The notes under the pieces were generated by a model that saw only the letters and a list, made by a program, of their open reading frames with translations, ran no database searches and was not told where the DNA came from. Shown here piece after piece: positions 24,001 to 30,745 of a DNA stretch of 34,427 nucleotides. Every line of letters starts with the position of its first letter. Positions within the stretch are counted from its first letter, which is position 1. Made by a program: the position numbers and the translations under genes. The DNA comes from Planctomycetia bacterium (GTDB taxonomy: Bacteria; Planctomycetota; Planctomycetia; Pirellulales; UBA1268), in NCBI GenBank assembly GCA_009924545.1, contig RFRL01000012.1, positions 1-34,427 of the forward strand, in the 5' to 3' direction.

Positions 24001-26911
24001 CGACCGCGAGGAGATCGATCGTCACGGAGGGCTCGTGGCGGGCTGCGTGGAGCACGTGTTCGTGCCGCTGCCGGGCCGGCCTGCCGCCGACCGGTTGCGG
24101 CTCGTCGCCAGCCGGGACATCGAGCGCTTGGCGCTCCTGGCGGGCACCTTCCTGGCGGGCTGCCTGCTGCTGGCTGCGGCGTGGAGGCCGGGGTTGCTCG
24201 TCGTGGTGCCGCTCGTCGCCGGGTTGGTCGTGCTGTGGGTGCCCTCCCCGTGGCACGTGCCGGCCCGCGCGGTGTGGTGGGCCACGCTCACGGTGGGCGT
24301 GGCGACGCTCGTCGCCGGTCGCCCGTCGGGAACGCGCCGCCGTGCGACGCCGGTGGTGTCCCTGTTGGCGCTGATCGGGGCGGCATGGGCGGGTGGGTCC
24401 GCCCGGGCGGCGGACGGCGGGACGGTCGAGCGCGTGTTCATCACACCGGTGGGCGGGATTCCCACGGCGCTGGTGCCGGAGCGGCTTTTCGACCGGTTGG
24501 GGGCGATGACCGACGAGACCACGCCGCGGGTGGTGGCAGCGCGCGTCGAGATCCGGGGGCCGGAGGCCGATCCGGGTTGGCGGGTGACGCTGGAGATCGA
24601 TGCCGACGCCGGCACCAGCCTGTGGCTCCCCTTCCCGGGGCAGGCCACCGGGCCGGCCGACGGGATGCTGATCGACGGTCGCCCGGCCAGGGTGCTTGCG
24701 GCGGGCCCCGGGGCGGCCCGGTTGCCGATCGCCGAGGCGGGGCGCCATCGCGTGGAATGGACCATGGCGCCGATCCGTGTCCGGCAGGGGGACATCGTCG
24801 TCTCCATGATCGCCCTGCCCCCCGCGCCGCAGGCCGTGCTCGCGACCGCGCCCGGCGGGCTGGCGGAGCCGCTGGTCGAGGTGGCCGGGCCGGGTGGTCC
24901 CTTCATGGCGGCGCTCCCGGACGCGGCCTGGAGCGTGGGGGAGCCACCACGATTCGACGTCGCCGGTGCCGATCGGATTGCGGTGATCACGGCGGCCAAA
25001 CCGGGCGTCCGTTTGGCCGCGGCGCCGCGTGCGGCGCGCAGCCGCAACGACATCGCATGGGGGGCGAACGCCTGTCGCGTGGTGGCACGGTTCGACGTCG
25101 ATGCCGGGGAGGCACTGCTGCCGGCGGTCGTCGTGCGCGCCGATCCCCGGCTGGTGCCGCTGCCGGCCGGCGATCCGACGGTGGAGATCGATCGCATCGG
25201 CTCCGGCCGCTTCCGCGTCGTACGGCAAGAACCGCTGGCGGGGGATTTCCGTGTCGAGGTGGCCTGGACGATGCCGCTCGACGAACCGACCGGCGTGTTC
25301 ACCGTGCCCGAGGTGTGGCTGGAGGCCCCGCTCGCCGATGAGCGTGTCGTCCGGCTGCAGCCCGACGCGGGGTTGCGGGTCGGGCTCCTGCCCTCGTCCG
25401 GTCCCGGTGGAGGAACCCGGCCGGCGATCCCAGGCGGGGAAATCTCCTGGCGGGCCGACACCGCGGTCGCTGACGCGCCCCCCGGCACCGTCGACGCGCT
25501 GCCACCCGGTCTGACCACCACCGGAGCGACCCGCGTGTCGGTGACCCGCGCCCCCGCCGTGGTCCGTGCCAGCCAACAGCTCCGGCTCGGACTCGGCCAG
25601 CGTCGGGTGGACATCGCGCTCCAGGCGCGGATCGAGGCAGAGGCAGCCGTCGTGGGGCTGCCGCTACGGCTCCCGCCCGATGTCCAGTTGGGGAAGGTGA
25701 TTCTCACCGACGAGACATCGACCGAAGGGCCGCGGCAGCCGCTCGACATCCGCCTGGTGCGGCTGGTGCCGACCGATCCAGCGCCGGGCAGTGGCGGCCT
25801 TACCGTGGTCTTGCAGGAGCCGCGTGCCGGCCGCTTGCGCCTCGACGCCGAGGCCATCCTTCCGGGCCCGGCACCCGCCGAGGGTACGCTGCCGGTGATC
25901 CGTCTGGCCCTCGACGGGGCCGGTCCGGTGGTGGTGTCATGGTCGGCCGCCGACGGCTTGGCCGCGGAAGTGGCGGGGGGCGAAGCAGCTGCCGCCGGGG
26001 TCGTCGAGGTGGCGGCCGACGACGAGGCTCCGCCGTACCGGCTCGTCGGCGTGCCACTGCCCCCGCTCGACCCGACCGGGGGACAGGCGACAACCGCCGC
26101 TGTGACCGTGGTGCCCGAGGCCGGGGCGGAACCCGCCGGTCCCCGACTGGAGTTGGTCGACGTGCATCTGGCGATCGATGCCCGCGGGCGGGCCTGGGGT
26201 ACCGCCCGGATCGATCTCGTGGCGAGCGACCCGGTGGTGCGGTTGTCGTTGCCCGCGGGCATGCGGCCGTTCAAGGTGTTCGTCGATGGCCGGGCGGCGG
26301 TCGATCCGCGGCCGGTGGGACCTGCGGCCGCGCCACTGTGGGAACTGCGACTGCTCGATGTCCGGTGGCCCCGGTCGCTGGAGGCGGTTTTTGCCGGTGA
26401 CCTCGGATCCGCCGCCGTCAGCGGGCGCCTCACGGCACTCGAGGCCCCCGGCATCGCGGGCCTCACCGCCGCGCGGTGCCTGTGGACCATCGCCGTGCCG
26501 CGCGGCACCGAGGTCCGGGTCGCCCCACCGGCCACCGTCGTCGAGGCTCCGGGCGCCGCCGTCGAACGGACCGCGGCGCTCGAGCGCCTGGCGGGGGATT
26601 TCGCCCGGGCGATCGCCGTCGCCTCCCCGGGCGAGGCCGCCCGGCTCGGCGACCTCCTCGGCGCGCGGCGCGGACCTCCTTCCCTCCCGGCGGCCGATCC
26701 GGGTGCGGAGCCCGGCCCCGGCGGCGCGCCGGTGTTCGTGACCGGCGCCACGATCATCGCCCCACCCGGCGCCGAGCGCGTGGAGATCCGACTGGTCAGG
26801 GCGGCCGATGGCACCGCGCCGGGGCGGGCCGTCGCCTCGCTGGTCCTGCTCCTCACGGCCGCGGTCGCCGTCACCGTGCGGCGCTGGCGAACGCGGGCGA
26901 AAACCGGCTGA
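21062..26911 (+). CDS. Giant two-module membrane-anchored protein (1949 aa), no recognised family
   Basis: I cannot assign this protein to a characterised family. It has a signal peptide (hydrophobic 16-31, Ala-Ala-Ala near 33) and a first beta-rich ectodomain (about 36-1010) opening FTRVHVPAGRLADVDMG and containing LRVDPQVTLLAASVADRPG and SGRVSPGWIIDAVEWV. A cluster of membrane helices follows (about 1023-1090). Immediately after comes a second signal-peptide-like stretch (1098-1116, ending GGSARA). A second ectodomain (about 1120-1915) opens VERVFITPVGGIPTALVPERL, and the chain ends in one membrane helix (about 1923-1940) with a basic tail. The plan looks like two proteins of the same kind joined in one frame. 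Both modules open with a VxxxP segment, and the GWxID element of module one also appears in the upstream giant protein. The start overlaps the preceding stop (ATGA). No catalytic motif is seen; a structural or adhesive envelope role is inference. Confidence 0.85.
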   Translation: MSTPRGWFSRCQGCRAVATVPALVVGLVASAAAPMPEDPLRFTRVHVPAGRLADVDMGSERYVPLPLIEFERAVAALADGEGSGDAAVGMPLRVLADGAHVTGRFDAAGRLTGRLSFTMPDGGAGYPTQVTVGHLQITRASRETTAGTGPTVVHALRNGLTAIVLPGPGSYRCDFVLPAAESGARWRAAGTVHRLPLVPAVRTVVELGLPTGQRPYGGGGAWSPLPADSAPTGAPPPAEPPAEQLWETTVGPGTQMVFGLLPADAQVAGARVWTVHRVGREQTRLETMIQPTAPWAEPRLALRVDPQVTLLAASVADRPGGRRDLVWQPTATGAEVILPPIVLGTTAEVEIVGIAPALTARAAELPVVSVAAEAWCGGGVTVHLDPGLALTGLTPGDAVVVSPPVAATWPWPREADPEPGALVHLAAQGPRAGGLMTLEPRGPSLDIARVTAVDVAAARVLGVAMCDVRVERGEAFALSGRVSPGWIIDAVEWVEPVTPGDEVAVGTGVSLTGLSDELLDWRVSADAGGSLLRMGLAAAATPQRPLGLRITGHRAGADVGLPFPVRDLEMVVLDGETDGQTALALRAAPDTTLEIDPAPPATPAAGARLQALVGQGPVRSWLPAGVGLPAAEARLVQRRPPIAVHARIGLSVRDDRLVESFTLECRPGEAPLDAAVIHFSEPIEDQLEWALLPPAVGSVVARPLEMAGRRGGETSWLVEFVPPVREPVSIRATRSVALDGATAVPLVRVDGAVDLVGDIVVRTTGRRRPAVVNRRLTELPPGPSPPGTADDVIAEFGFDAAAAESASTDGAALEIVPDAGGGDRAARAWVWSEVVDCWCHLSGRTEFESRFDIENHGRGTLALVLPPGKRLLGILLDGRRVMLDAETVGGEVTIDLPIERRRLTLAVRMMAEEDAESGWTIDSAGGTVDLPVLERSWRVCLPPGVEIAVGPAHHREVAPPEIDWGQRLCGFPLQHPAAAADREEIDRHGGLVAGCVEHVFVPLPGRPAADRLRLVASRDIERLALLAGTFLAGCLLLAAAWRPGLLVVVPLVAGLVVLWVPSPWHVPARAVWWATLTVGVATLVAGRPSGTRRRATPVVSLLALIGAAWAGGSARAADGGTVERVFITPVGGIPTALVPERLFDRLGAMTDETTPRVVAARVEIRGPEADPGWRVTLEIDADAGTSLWLPFPGQATGPADGMLIDGRPARVLAAGPGAARLPIAEAGRHRVEWTMAPIRVRQGDIVVSMIALPPAPQAVLATAPGGLAEPLVEVAGPGGPFMAALPDAAWSVGEPPRFDVAGADRIAVITAAKPGVRLAAAPRAARSRNDIAWGANACRVVARFDVDAGEALLPAVVVRADPRLVPLPAGDPTVEIDRIGSGRFRVVRQEPLAGDFRVEVAWTMPLDEPTGVFTVPEVWLEAPLADERVVRLQPDAGLRVGLLPSSGPGGGTRPAIPGGEISWRADTAVADAPPGTVDALPPGLTTTGATRVSVTRAPAVVRASQQLRLGLGQRRVDIALQARIEAEAAVVGLPLRLPPDVQLGKVILTDETSTEGPRQPLDIRLVRLVPTDPAPGSGGLTVVLQEPRAGRLRLDAEAILPGPAPAEGTLPVIRLALDGAGPVVVSWSAADGLAAEVAGGEAAAAGVVEVAADDEAPPYRLVGVPLPPLDPTGGQATTAAVTVVPEAGAEPAGPRLELVDVHLAIDARGRAWGTARIDLVASDPVVRLSLPAGMRPFKVFVDGRAAVDPRPVGPAAAPLWELRLLDVRWPRSLEAVFAGDLGSAAVSGRLTALEAPGIAGLTAARCLWTIAVPRGTEVRVAPPATVVEAPGAAVERTAALERLAGDFARAIAVASPGEAARLGDLLGARRGPPSLPAADPGAEPGPGGAPVFVTGATIIAPPGAERVEIRLVRAADGTAPGRAVASLVLLLTAAVAVTVRRWRTRAKTG

Positions 26912-26922
26912 AAAGCGGTCTG

Positions 26923-26939
26923 GCCCCGGCCGACGGGGC
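26923..26939 (+). terminator. Short GC hairpin after the giant-protein operon
   Basis: The arms GCCCCG and CGGGGC with a five-base loop (GCCGA) lie 12 nt after the stop at 26911. No T-run follows, so termination would be weak or Rho-assisted. The assignment is tentative. Confidence 0.3.
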
Positions 26940-26944
26940 TCCGC

Positions 26945-26950
26945 TAGTGT
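26945..26950 (+). promoter_or_regulatory. TAGTGT -10-like hexamer upstream of the HEITH peptidase gene
   Basis: CGC then TAGTGT lies about 120 nt before the ATG at 27070, just after the hairpin. It deviates from TANACT at two positions and has no -35. Confidence 0.2.
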
Positions 26951-27069
26951 CCGTCCCGCTCGTGGGCCGCGGCACCCCGTGTGACAGCGCGGTTCGCGGT
27001 TCGCCGCGGCGGCATCGGGGCCTTGGGTCACGTCCGCGGCGGACCGATTCACACGGAGGCGGCGGGGTC

Positions 27070-28062
27070 ATGCTGCGTCGTTCGCTCGAAGGGCTGTGCC
27101 TGGCCTGGTTGGCTGCCCTCCTGGCTGGTCCGGTGTCAGCGGCCGGGTACCGGACGGCGAACTTCGTCGTCGATGCCCCGACGGCGGAACAGGCGCGGCG
27201 GATCGGTGACGCCGCGGAGCAATACCGGCACGATCTGGCGGTCGAGTGGCTCGGTGGCCCGCTGCCGCGGTGGAGCCGACCGTGCCCGATCCGCGCCCAG
27301 GTGGCGCCGCAGCTCGGGGCCGGAGGGGCGACGAGCTTCGTGTTCGACGCCGGCGAAGTGTTCGGGTGGACGATGTCGATCCAGGGCAGCGAGGAACGGA
27401 TCCTCGACTCGGTGCTCCCCCACGAGATCACGCACACGATCTTCGCCAGCCATTTCCGCCGGCCGTTGCCACGCTGGGCCGACGAGGGGGCGTGCACCAC
27501 GGTCGAGCATCCGGTGGAGCGGGCCCGGCAGCACCGCCTCCTCATCGAGTTCCTCACCACGCAGCGCGGCATCGCCTTCCCCGAGATGTTCGCCATGCGC
27601 GAGTATCCCGCCGACGTCCTCCCGCTCTACGCGCAGGGGTACTCCCTGGCGCGGTTCCTCATCGAACGGGGCGGGCGGCGCCGGTACGTGGCCTTCGTCG
27701 GCGACGGGCTGGGCGGCAACGACTGGTCGGGGGCACTGGGGCGGCACTACGGCCTGCCCGACGTGGCCCAGCTCCAAGGGGTGTGGCTGGAATGGGTGCG
27801 CCAGGGATGCCCGGCACCACCCGCGGCGCTGGTCGCCGTCTCCCCTCCCGCGACCGGGCCGGCCGGCGACTGGTCGGCACGGGGCCGCGGGCAAAGCCCC
27901 GATCCGGCACCGCAGCCCTCCGCCGTGGCCAGCCTTCCCGGTCGGCGCTCGATCTACGCCCTCCAGGCCCGTCGTCCCAGCGAGCCAGGCAGCGCCACGG
28001 CCGTCACCGCTCAGCCCCCGGCGACGGGTGTGGCCGCTCCGGAGACCGCCAGCGTGAGGTGA
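27070..28062 (+). CDS. Secreted HExxH zinc metallopeptidase, peptidase MA-like
   Basis: The product has 330 residues. A signal peptide (about 1-24, ending VSAA) is followed by a gluzincin-type domain. His118-Glu119-x-x-His122 (LPHEITHTIFASHF) gives the zinc site, and Glu139 in WADEGACTTVEH is the likely third ligand. A downstream helix, YAQGYSLARFLIERGG, is typical of planctomycete peptidase-MA-like proteins. The last 50 residues are Pro/Ser/Ala-rich and of low complexity. The ATG at 27070 is chosen because the signal peptide starts there and GGAGG lies about 10 nt upstream; the longer upstream frame overlaps the giant gene and is not protein-like. It follows the giant-protein operon by 158 nt on the same strand and may act on envelope proteins (inference). 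Its 3' end overlaps the cdsA-like gene on the other strand by 52 bp. Confidence 0.88.
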   Translation: MLRRSLEGLCLAWLAALLAGPVSAAGYRTANFVVDAPTAEQARRIGDAAEQYRHDLAVEWLGGPLPRWSRPCPIRAQVAPQLGAGGATSFVFDAGEVFGWTMSIQGSEERILDSVLPHEITHTIFASHFRRPLPRWADEGACTTVEHPVERARQHRLLIEFLTTQRGIAFPEMFAMREYPADVLPLYAQGYSLARFLIERGGRRRYVAFVGDGLGGNDWSGALGRHYGLPDVAQLQGVWLEWVRQGCPAPPAALVAVSPPATGPAGDWSARGRGQSPDPAPQPSAVASLPGRRSIYALQARRPSEPGSATAVTAQPPATGVAAPETASVR

Positions 28063-28982
28063 TAGAACACCGGCGCGGCGAAGCACAGCGAGTCGATGCG
28101 GTCGAGCACTCCCCCGTGGCCCACGACGAGCGTGCCGTGGTCCTTGACACCACGGTCGCGCTTGATGGCGGCCATCGTCATGCCGCCGGCGAAGCCGAGC
28201 AGGGCGATGACGAATCCCGCCAGGGCCGCCTGCCAGGGCTCGTAGGGTGGAGCCGCCCACCACAGCGCCGCCGCCAGGAGGGCGGTGGAAGTGGCGCTGC
28301 CCAGCAGCCCCTCCCACGAGCGATCGGAGCTCACCTCGGCGGCCACCAGCCGGCGGCCGATGAGCCGGCTCCAGACGTGCTGCATGGCGTCGGCGAACTG
28401 CACAAGCAGGATGAGGAAGAAGAGGAGGCGGAAGTTGCCGCTGCCCGGCGCCGTCGCGGCAGTGGGGATCTGGAGCAGCGCGGGGGCGAAAGACACACAG
28501 TAGACGCACACCACGAGGCCCGCCTGGATCTTGGCGGTCCGCTCCAGGAAACGGGTGTAATCGCCGGTGAAAGCGACCCGGGCGAGGACGAACAGCGTGG
28601 CATACACCGGCAGGAACACGCTGAACACGTCGTAGCGGTTGTAGGCCACGAGGACGTAGTGCACCGGCGTGAACAGCACGAACACCCAAAACAGCGCCCG
28701 GTGGTCACCGCGGCGCGTGGGGGTGAGGGTGATGAACTCGCGGAGCGCCCAGAACGAGACGAGCCCGAACAGCGTCACGGTGGCGGTGACACCCAGCCAG
28801 AAGGCGGCGCCCATCAGCGCGCCCATGATCCACCAGCCGCGGAGCCGCTGGTTGAAGGCGCGGACGGCGCCGGGATCGAGGCCGCGGTCGGGTCGCCGGG
28901 CGAGGAACTGACCCACCGCGGTGGCCACGAGCAACAGGCCGAGCACCCCGGTCACGAGGACCACCGTGTGCAGGTCGTTCAC
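28011..28982 (-). CDS. cdsA: CdsA-type phosphatidate cytidylyltransferase
   Basis: This enzyme makes CDP-diacylglycerol from phosphatidic acid and CTP, the branch point for bacterial phospholipids, in the inner membrane. The product has 323 residues with eight or more membrane helices. The family signature near the C-terminus is clear: KRDRGVKDHGTLVVGHGGVLDRIDS (about residues 268-292, interrupted here only by normal variation), with the conserved Lys-Asp, Gly-His-Gly-Gly and Asp-Arg-x-Asp residues. An SSDRSWEG element lies in the preceding loop. The GTG start at 28982 is only 3 nt after the acyltransferase stop, with GGAG inside the end of that gene, so translation is probably coupled. The 3' end overlaps the peptidase gene on the opposite strand by 52 bp. 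It is slightly longer than the common 280-residue form because of an added N-terminal helix. Confidence 0.93.
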   Translation of the reverse strand: MNDLHTVVLVTGVLGLLLVATAVGQFLARRPDRGLDPGAVRAFNQRLRGWWIMGALMGAAFWLGVTATVTLFGLVSFWALREFITLTPTRRGDHRALFWVFVLFTPVHYVLVAYNRYDVFSVFLPVYATLFVLARVAFTGDYTRFLERTAKIQAGLVVCVYCVSFAPALLQIPTAATAPGSGNFRLLFFLILLVQFADAMQHVWSRLIGRRLVAAEVSSDRSWEGLLGSATSTALLAAALWWAAPPYEPWQAALAGFVIALLGFAGGMTMAAIKRDRGVKDHGTLVVGHGGVLDRIDSLCFAAPVFYHLTLAVSGAATPVAGG

Positions 28983-28985
28983 CCG

Positions 28986-29672
28986 CTACTCCTTCAGCGC
29001 CAGCACCGCCCGACGGGCGCGGGCGAGGAAGTCGGCCTTCATCTCGTCGCGCTCCAGCCACATCGGTGCGCCGAAGCTGATGCAGGAGAGGAGCGGCACC
29101 GGAAGGAACTCGCCGCGGGGCAGGACGCGGTTGAGATTGTCGATGTGGACCGGCACCAGTTCGATGTCGGGCCGTTTCTTCGCCAGGTAGTACAACCCGC
29201 TCTTGAACTCCCCCACCTCGCCGGTGACGCTGCGGCTCCCCTCGGGGAACACGATGAGCGACTTCGTGGTGCCGATCTCGCGGAGCATGAGATCGACCGG
29301 GCTCTGGTGGACCTTGATGTCGGTGCGGTCGATGAGCAGGGCGTCGAACACCTCCTCCGCCAGCCAGCGGCGGAGCAGCCCGCGGGACCAGTAGTCCTTG
29401 GCGGCCACCGGCCGCGTCAGTTCGCGTACCGGCTGGGGCAGCGAGGCCCACACCACCAGCGCGTCGAGGTGGCTGGTGTGGTTGGCGAAGTAGACGCGCT
29501 GGCAGGTGTCGGGCTGGCTGGCGATCCACCGGGCGCTGGCCCCCGAGAGGAGACGGGCCAGCGCCGCGAGCGTCAGGCCGGCGGCGCGGCACACCGGCGA
29601 CCGCGTGGTCCGGGCGCTGGGCCCCTCGGGGGCGTGCCGGGGCTGGGCGGTGATGTCGGCCGGGGAAAGCAT
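28986..29672 (-). CDS. PlsC-like 1-acyl-glycerol-3-phosphate acyltransferase
   Basis: This is a glycerolipid acyltransferase that adds the second acyl chain to lysophosphatidic acid, making the CdsA substrate. The HX4D catalytic motif is present as NHTSHLD (His65 and Asp70 from the ATG at 29672), and the substrate-binding motif appears as VFPEGSRSVTGEVGEFKSG. A short hydrophobic N-terminal segment (AAGLTLAALARLLSG) could anchor it to the membrane. The start is uncertain. ATG 29672 is preferred, but a TTG at 29708 overlaps the TGA of the upstream hydrolase gene (TTGA) and would add 12 residues. It is followed 3 nt later by the cdsA-like gene. The gene order hydrolase, acyltransferase, cytidylyltransferase on one strand implies one operon working in phospholipid synthesis. 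Confidence 0.9.
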   Translation of the reverse strand: MLSPADITAQPRHAPEGPSARTTRSPVCRAAGLTLAALARLLSGASARWIASQPDTCQRVYFANHTSHLDALVVWASLPQPVRELTRPVAAKDYWSRGLLRRWLAEEVFDALLIDRTDIKVHQSPVDLMLREIGTTKSLIVFPEGSRSVTGEVGEFKSGLYYLAKKRPDIELVPVHIDNLNRVLPRGEFLPVPLLSCISFGAPMWLERDEMKADFLARARRAVLALKE

Positions 29673-29704
29673 GGACCGATTCTCTGGACGGGGCGGGGCG
29701 GCGG

Positions 29705-30382
29705 TCAATCGGCGGCCGGCACGAAGGGATTGTGGCAGCGCTCGTGGCCGATGGTGGTGATGGGCCCATGGCCGGGGAGGACGGTCGTGTCGACGGCGAG
29801 GGGATAGAGCCGGCCGCGGATGCCGGCCGCCAGCGCGGCGAAATCGCCGTCAGGGAAGTCGGTGCGGCCGATCCCTTCCCGGAAGAGGACGTCGCCGCCG
29901 AGAACCAGGTCGGGCGAGCCCGGCAACCGGAAGACGACGTGGCCCCGCGAGTGCCCCGGCAGCCCGATCACCTCGAACGTGCAGCCGGCGGTTTCCACGC
30001 GGTCGCCGTCGTCGAGGAGGCGGTCCGCCGGCGGGCTGGTGATCGCCTTGCCGAACGCGGCCGACAGGTTGGCCACCGGGTCGACGAGTTTCTCCGCGTC
30101 GCCCCGCCCCACGAGGATCGGCAGCCCGGGCCAGCGGCGCCGCAGACGGTGGTTGCCGGCGATGTGGTCGGAGTGGCCGTGGGTGAGGAGGATGGCGGCC
30201 GGGGTGAGGCGCTGCCCGTCGATCCACTCGATGATCGCCCCCGGTTCGAAGCCGGGATCGACCACGACGCAGTCGTCCCGTTCCGGACGCCGCACCACGT
30301 ACGTGTTTTCCGCGAACGGCGCCGATTCGATGCAGGCGATGACGACACCGGCGGCGGGGGAGAGTGAACTGACCGTGGCCAT
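29705..30382 (-). CDS. MBL-fold (glyoxalase II-like) hydrolase
   Basis: This is a metallo-beta-lactamase-fold hydrolase of 225 residues. The metal motif is THGHSDHIAGN (His68, His70, Asp72, His73). Further ligands follow in GLPGHSRGHV, GGDVLFREGIGRTDFP and LPGHGPIT. The RTDFP and short C-terminus match the YcbL/glyoxalase-II-like group of single-domain hydrolases that lack the glutathione-binding C-terminal domain of true GloB. Hydroxyacyl-thioester hydrolysis is therefore possible but unproven. The ATG at 30382 is chosen because the family's first strand (VVIACIESAPFAENTYVV) begins soon after. The open frame upstream is low-quality, and no Shine-Dalgarno sequence is obvious. Its stop touches the acyltransferase frame, so it is likely the first gene of the phospholipid operon. 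Confidence 0.92.
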   Translation of the reverse strand: MATVSSLSPAAGVVIACIESAPFAENTYVVRRPERDDCVVVDPGFEPGAIIEWIDGQRLTPAAILLTHGHSDHIAGNHRLRRRWPGLPILVGRGDAEKLVDPVANLSAAFGKAITSPPADRLLDDGDRVETAGCTFEVIGLPGHSRGHVVFRLPGSPDLVLGGDVLFREGIGRTDFPDGDFAALAAGIRGRLYPLAVDTTVLPGHGPITTIGHERCHNPFVPAAD

Positions 30383-30745
30383 GGTGGGGCGGGCGGAAGG
30401 CAGGGAGTCTCTCCGAGCATGCTCATGGCGTCGGGCAGGGGCAAGGGGCGGGGATGGAAATCCCTGTTCTGCCCCCGGCCAGCGGCCCAAAGCGGCATGG
30501 TTTCGCCATGCGGTCACCGCTAGACTCTTCGCCGCCGGAAGGGTCGGGGTGGGCCGCACCCGGGCGACCCTGCCGGCCGTCGCCCGACCGATTCATGCCC
30601 TGCGACGGGAGCGGCGATGAACAACGGATAGGACGGCGGTGGGCGGGCAGGTGCGGCTGGCGGATCGGGGCGACGCGGGGCCAAGGATGGTCGCCGTGAT
30701 GGTGGTGGGCCGGACAATGGGTCGATCTCCACGGAGGGTTCCTCG
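30383..30745. other. 363-bp divergent intergenic region
   Basis: This non-coding spacer lies between the MBL hydrolase (minus) and the DUF1571 gene (plus). It holds a 6-bp hairpin, GCATGG / CCATGC with loop TTTCG (30495-30511), flanked more distantly by AGCGG and CCGCT, and a plus-strand TAGACT hexamer (30521-30526). Small ORFs here have no ribosome site or recognisable content, and no structured RNA was recognised. Confidence 0.55.
30521..30526 (+). promoter_or_regulatory. TAGACT -10-like hexamer in the DUF1571 gene upstream region
   Basis: CGC then TAGACT lies directly after the 30495-30511 hairpin region and 220 nt before the ATG at 30746. If used, it would give a leader of about 210 nt. 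No -35 was found. Confidence 0.3.

Noticed and set aside
22919-26874. Long minus-strand open frames (885 and 950 codons) opposite the second giant gene
   Set aside because: The composition is shadow-like (Arg/Gly/His or Ser/Arg/Pro-rich). The plus-strand frame has a signal peptide, membrane helices and balanced composition, so it is the coding one.
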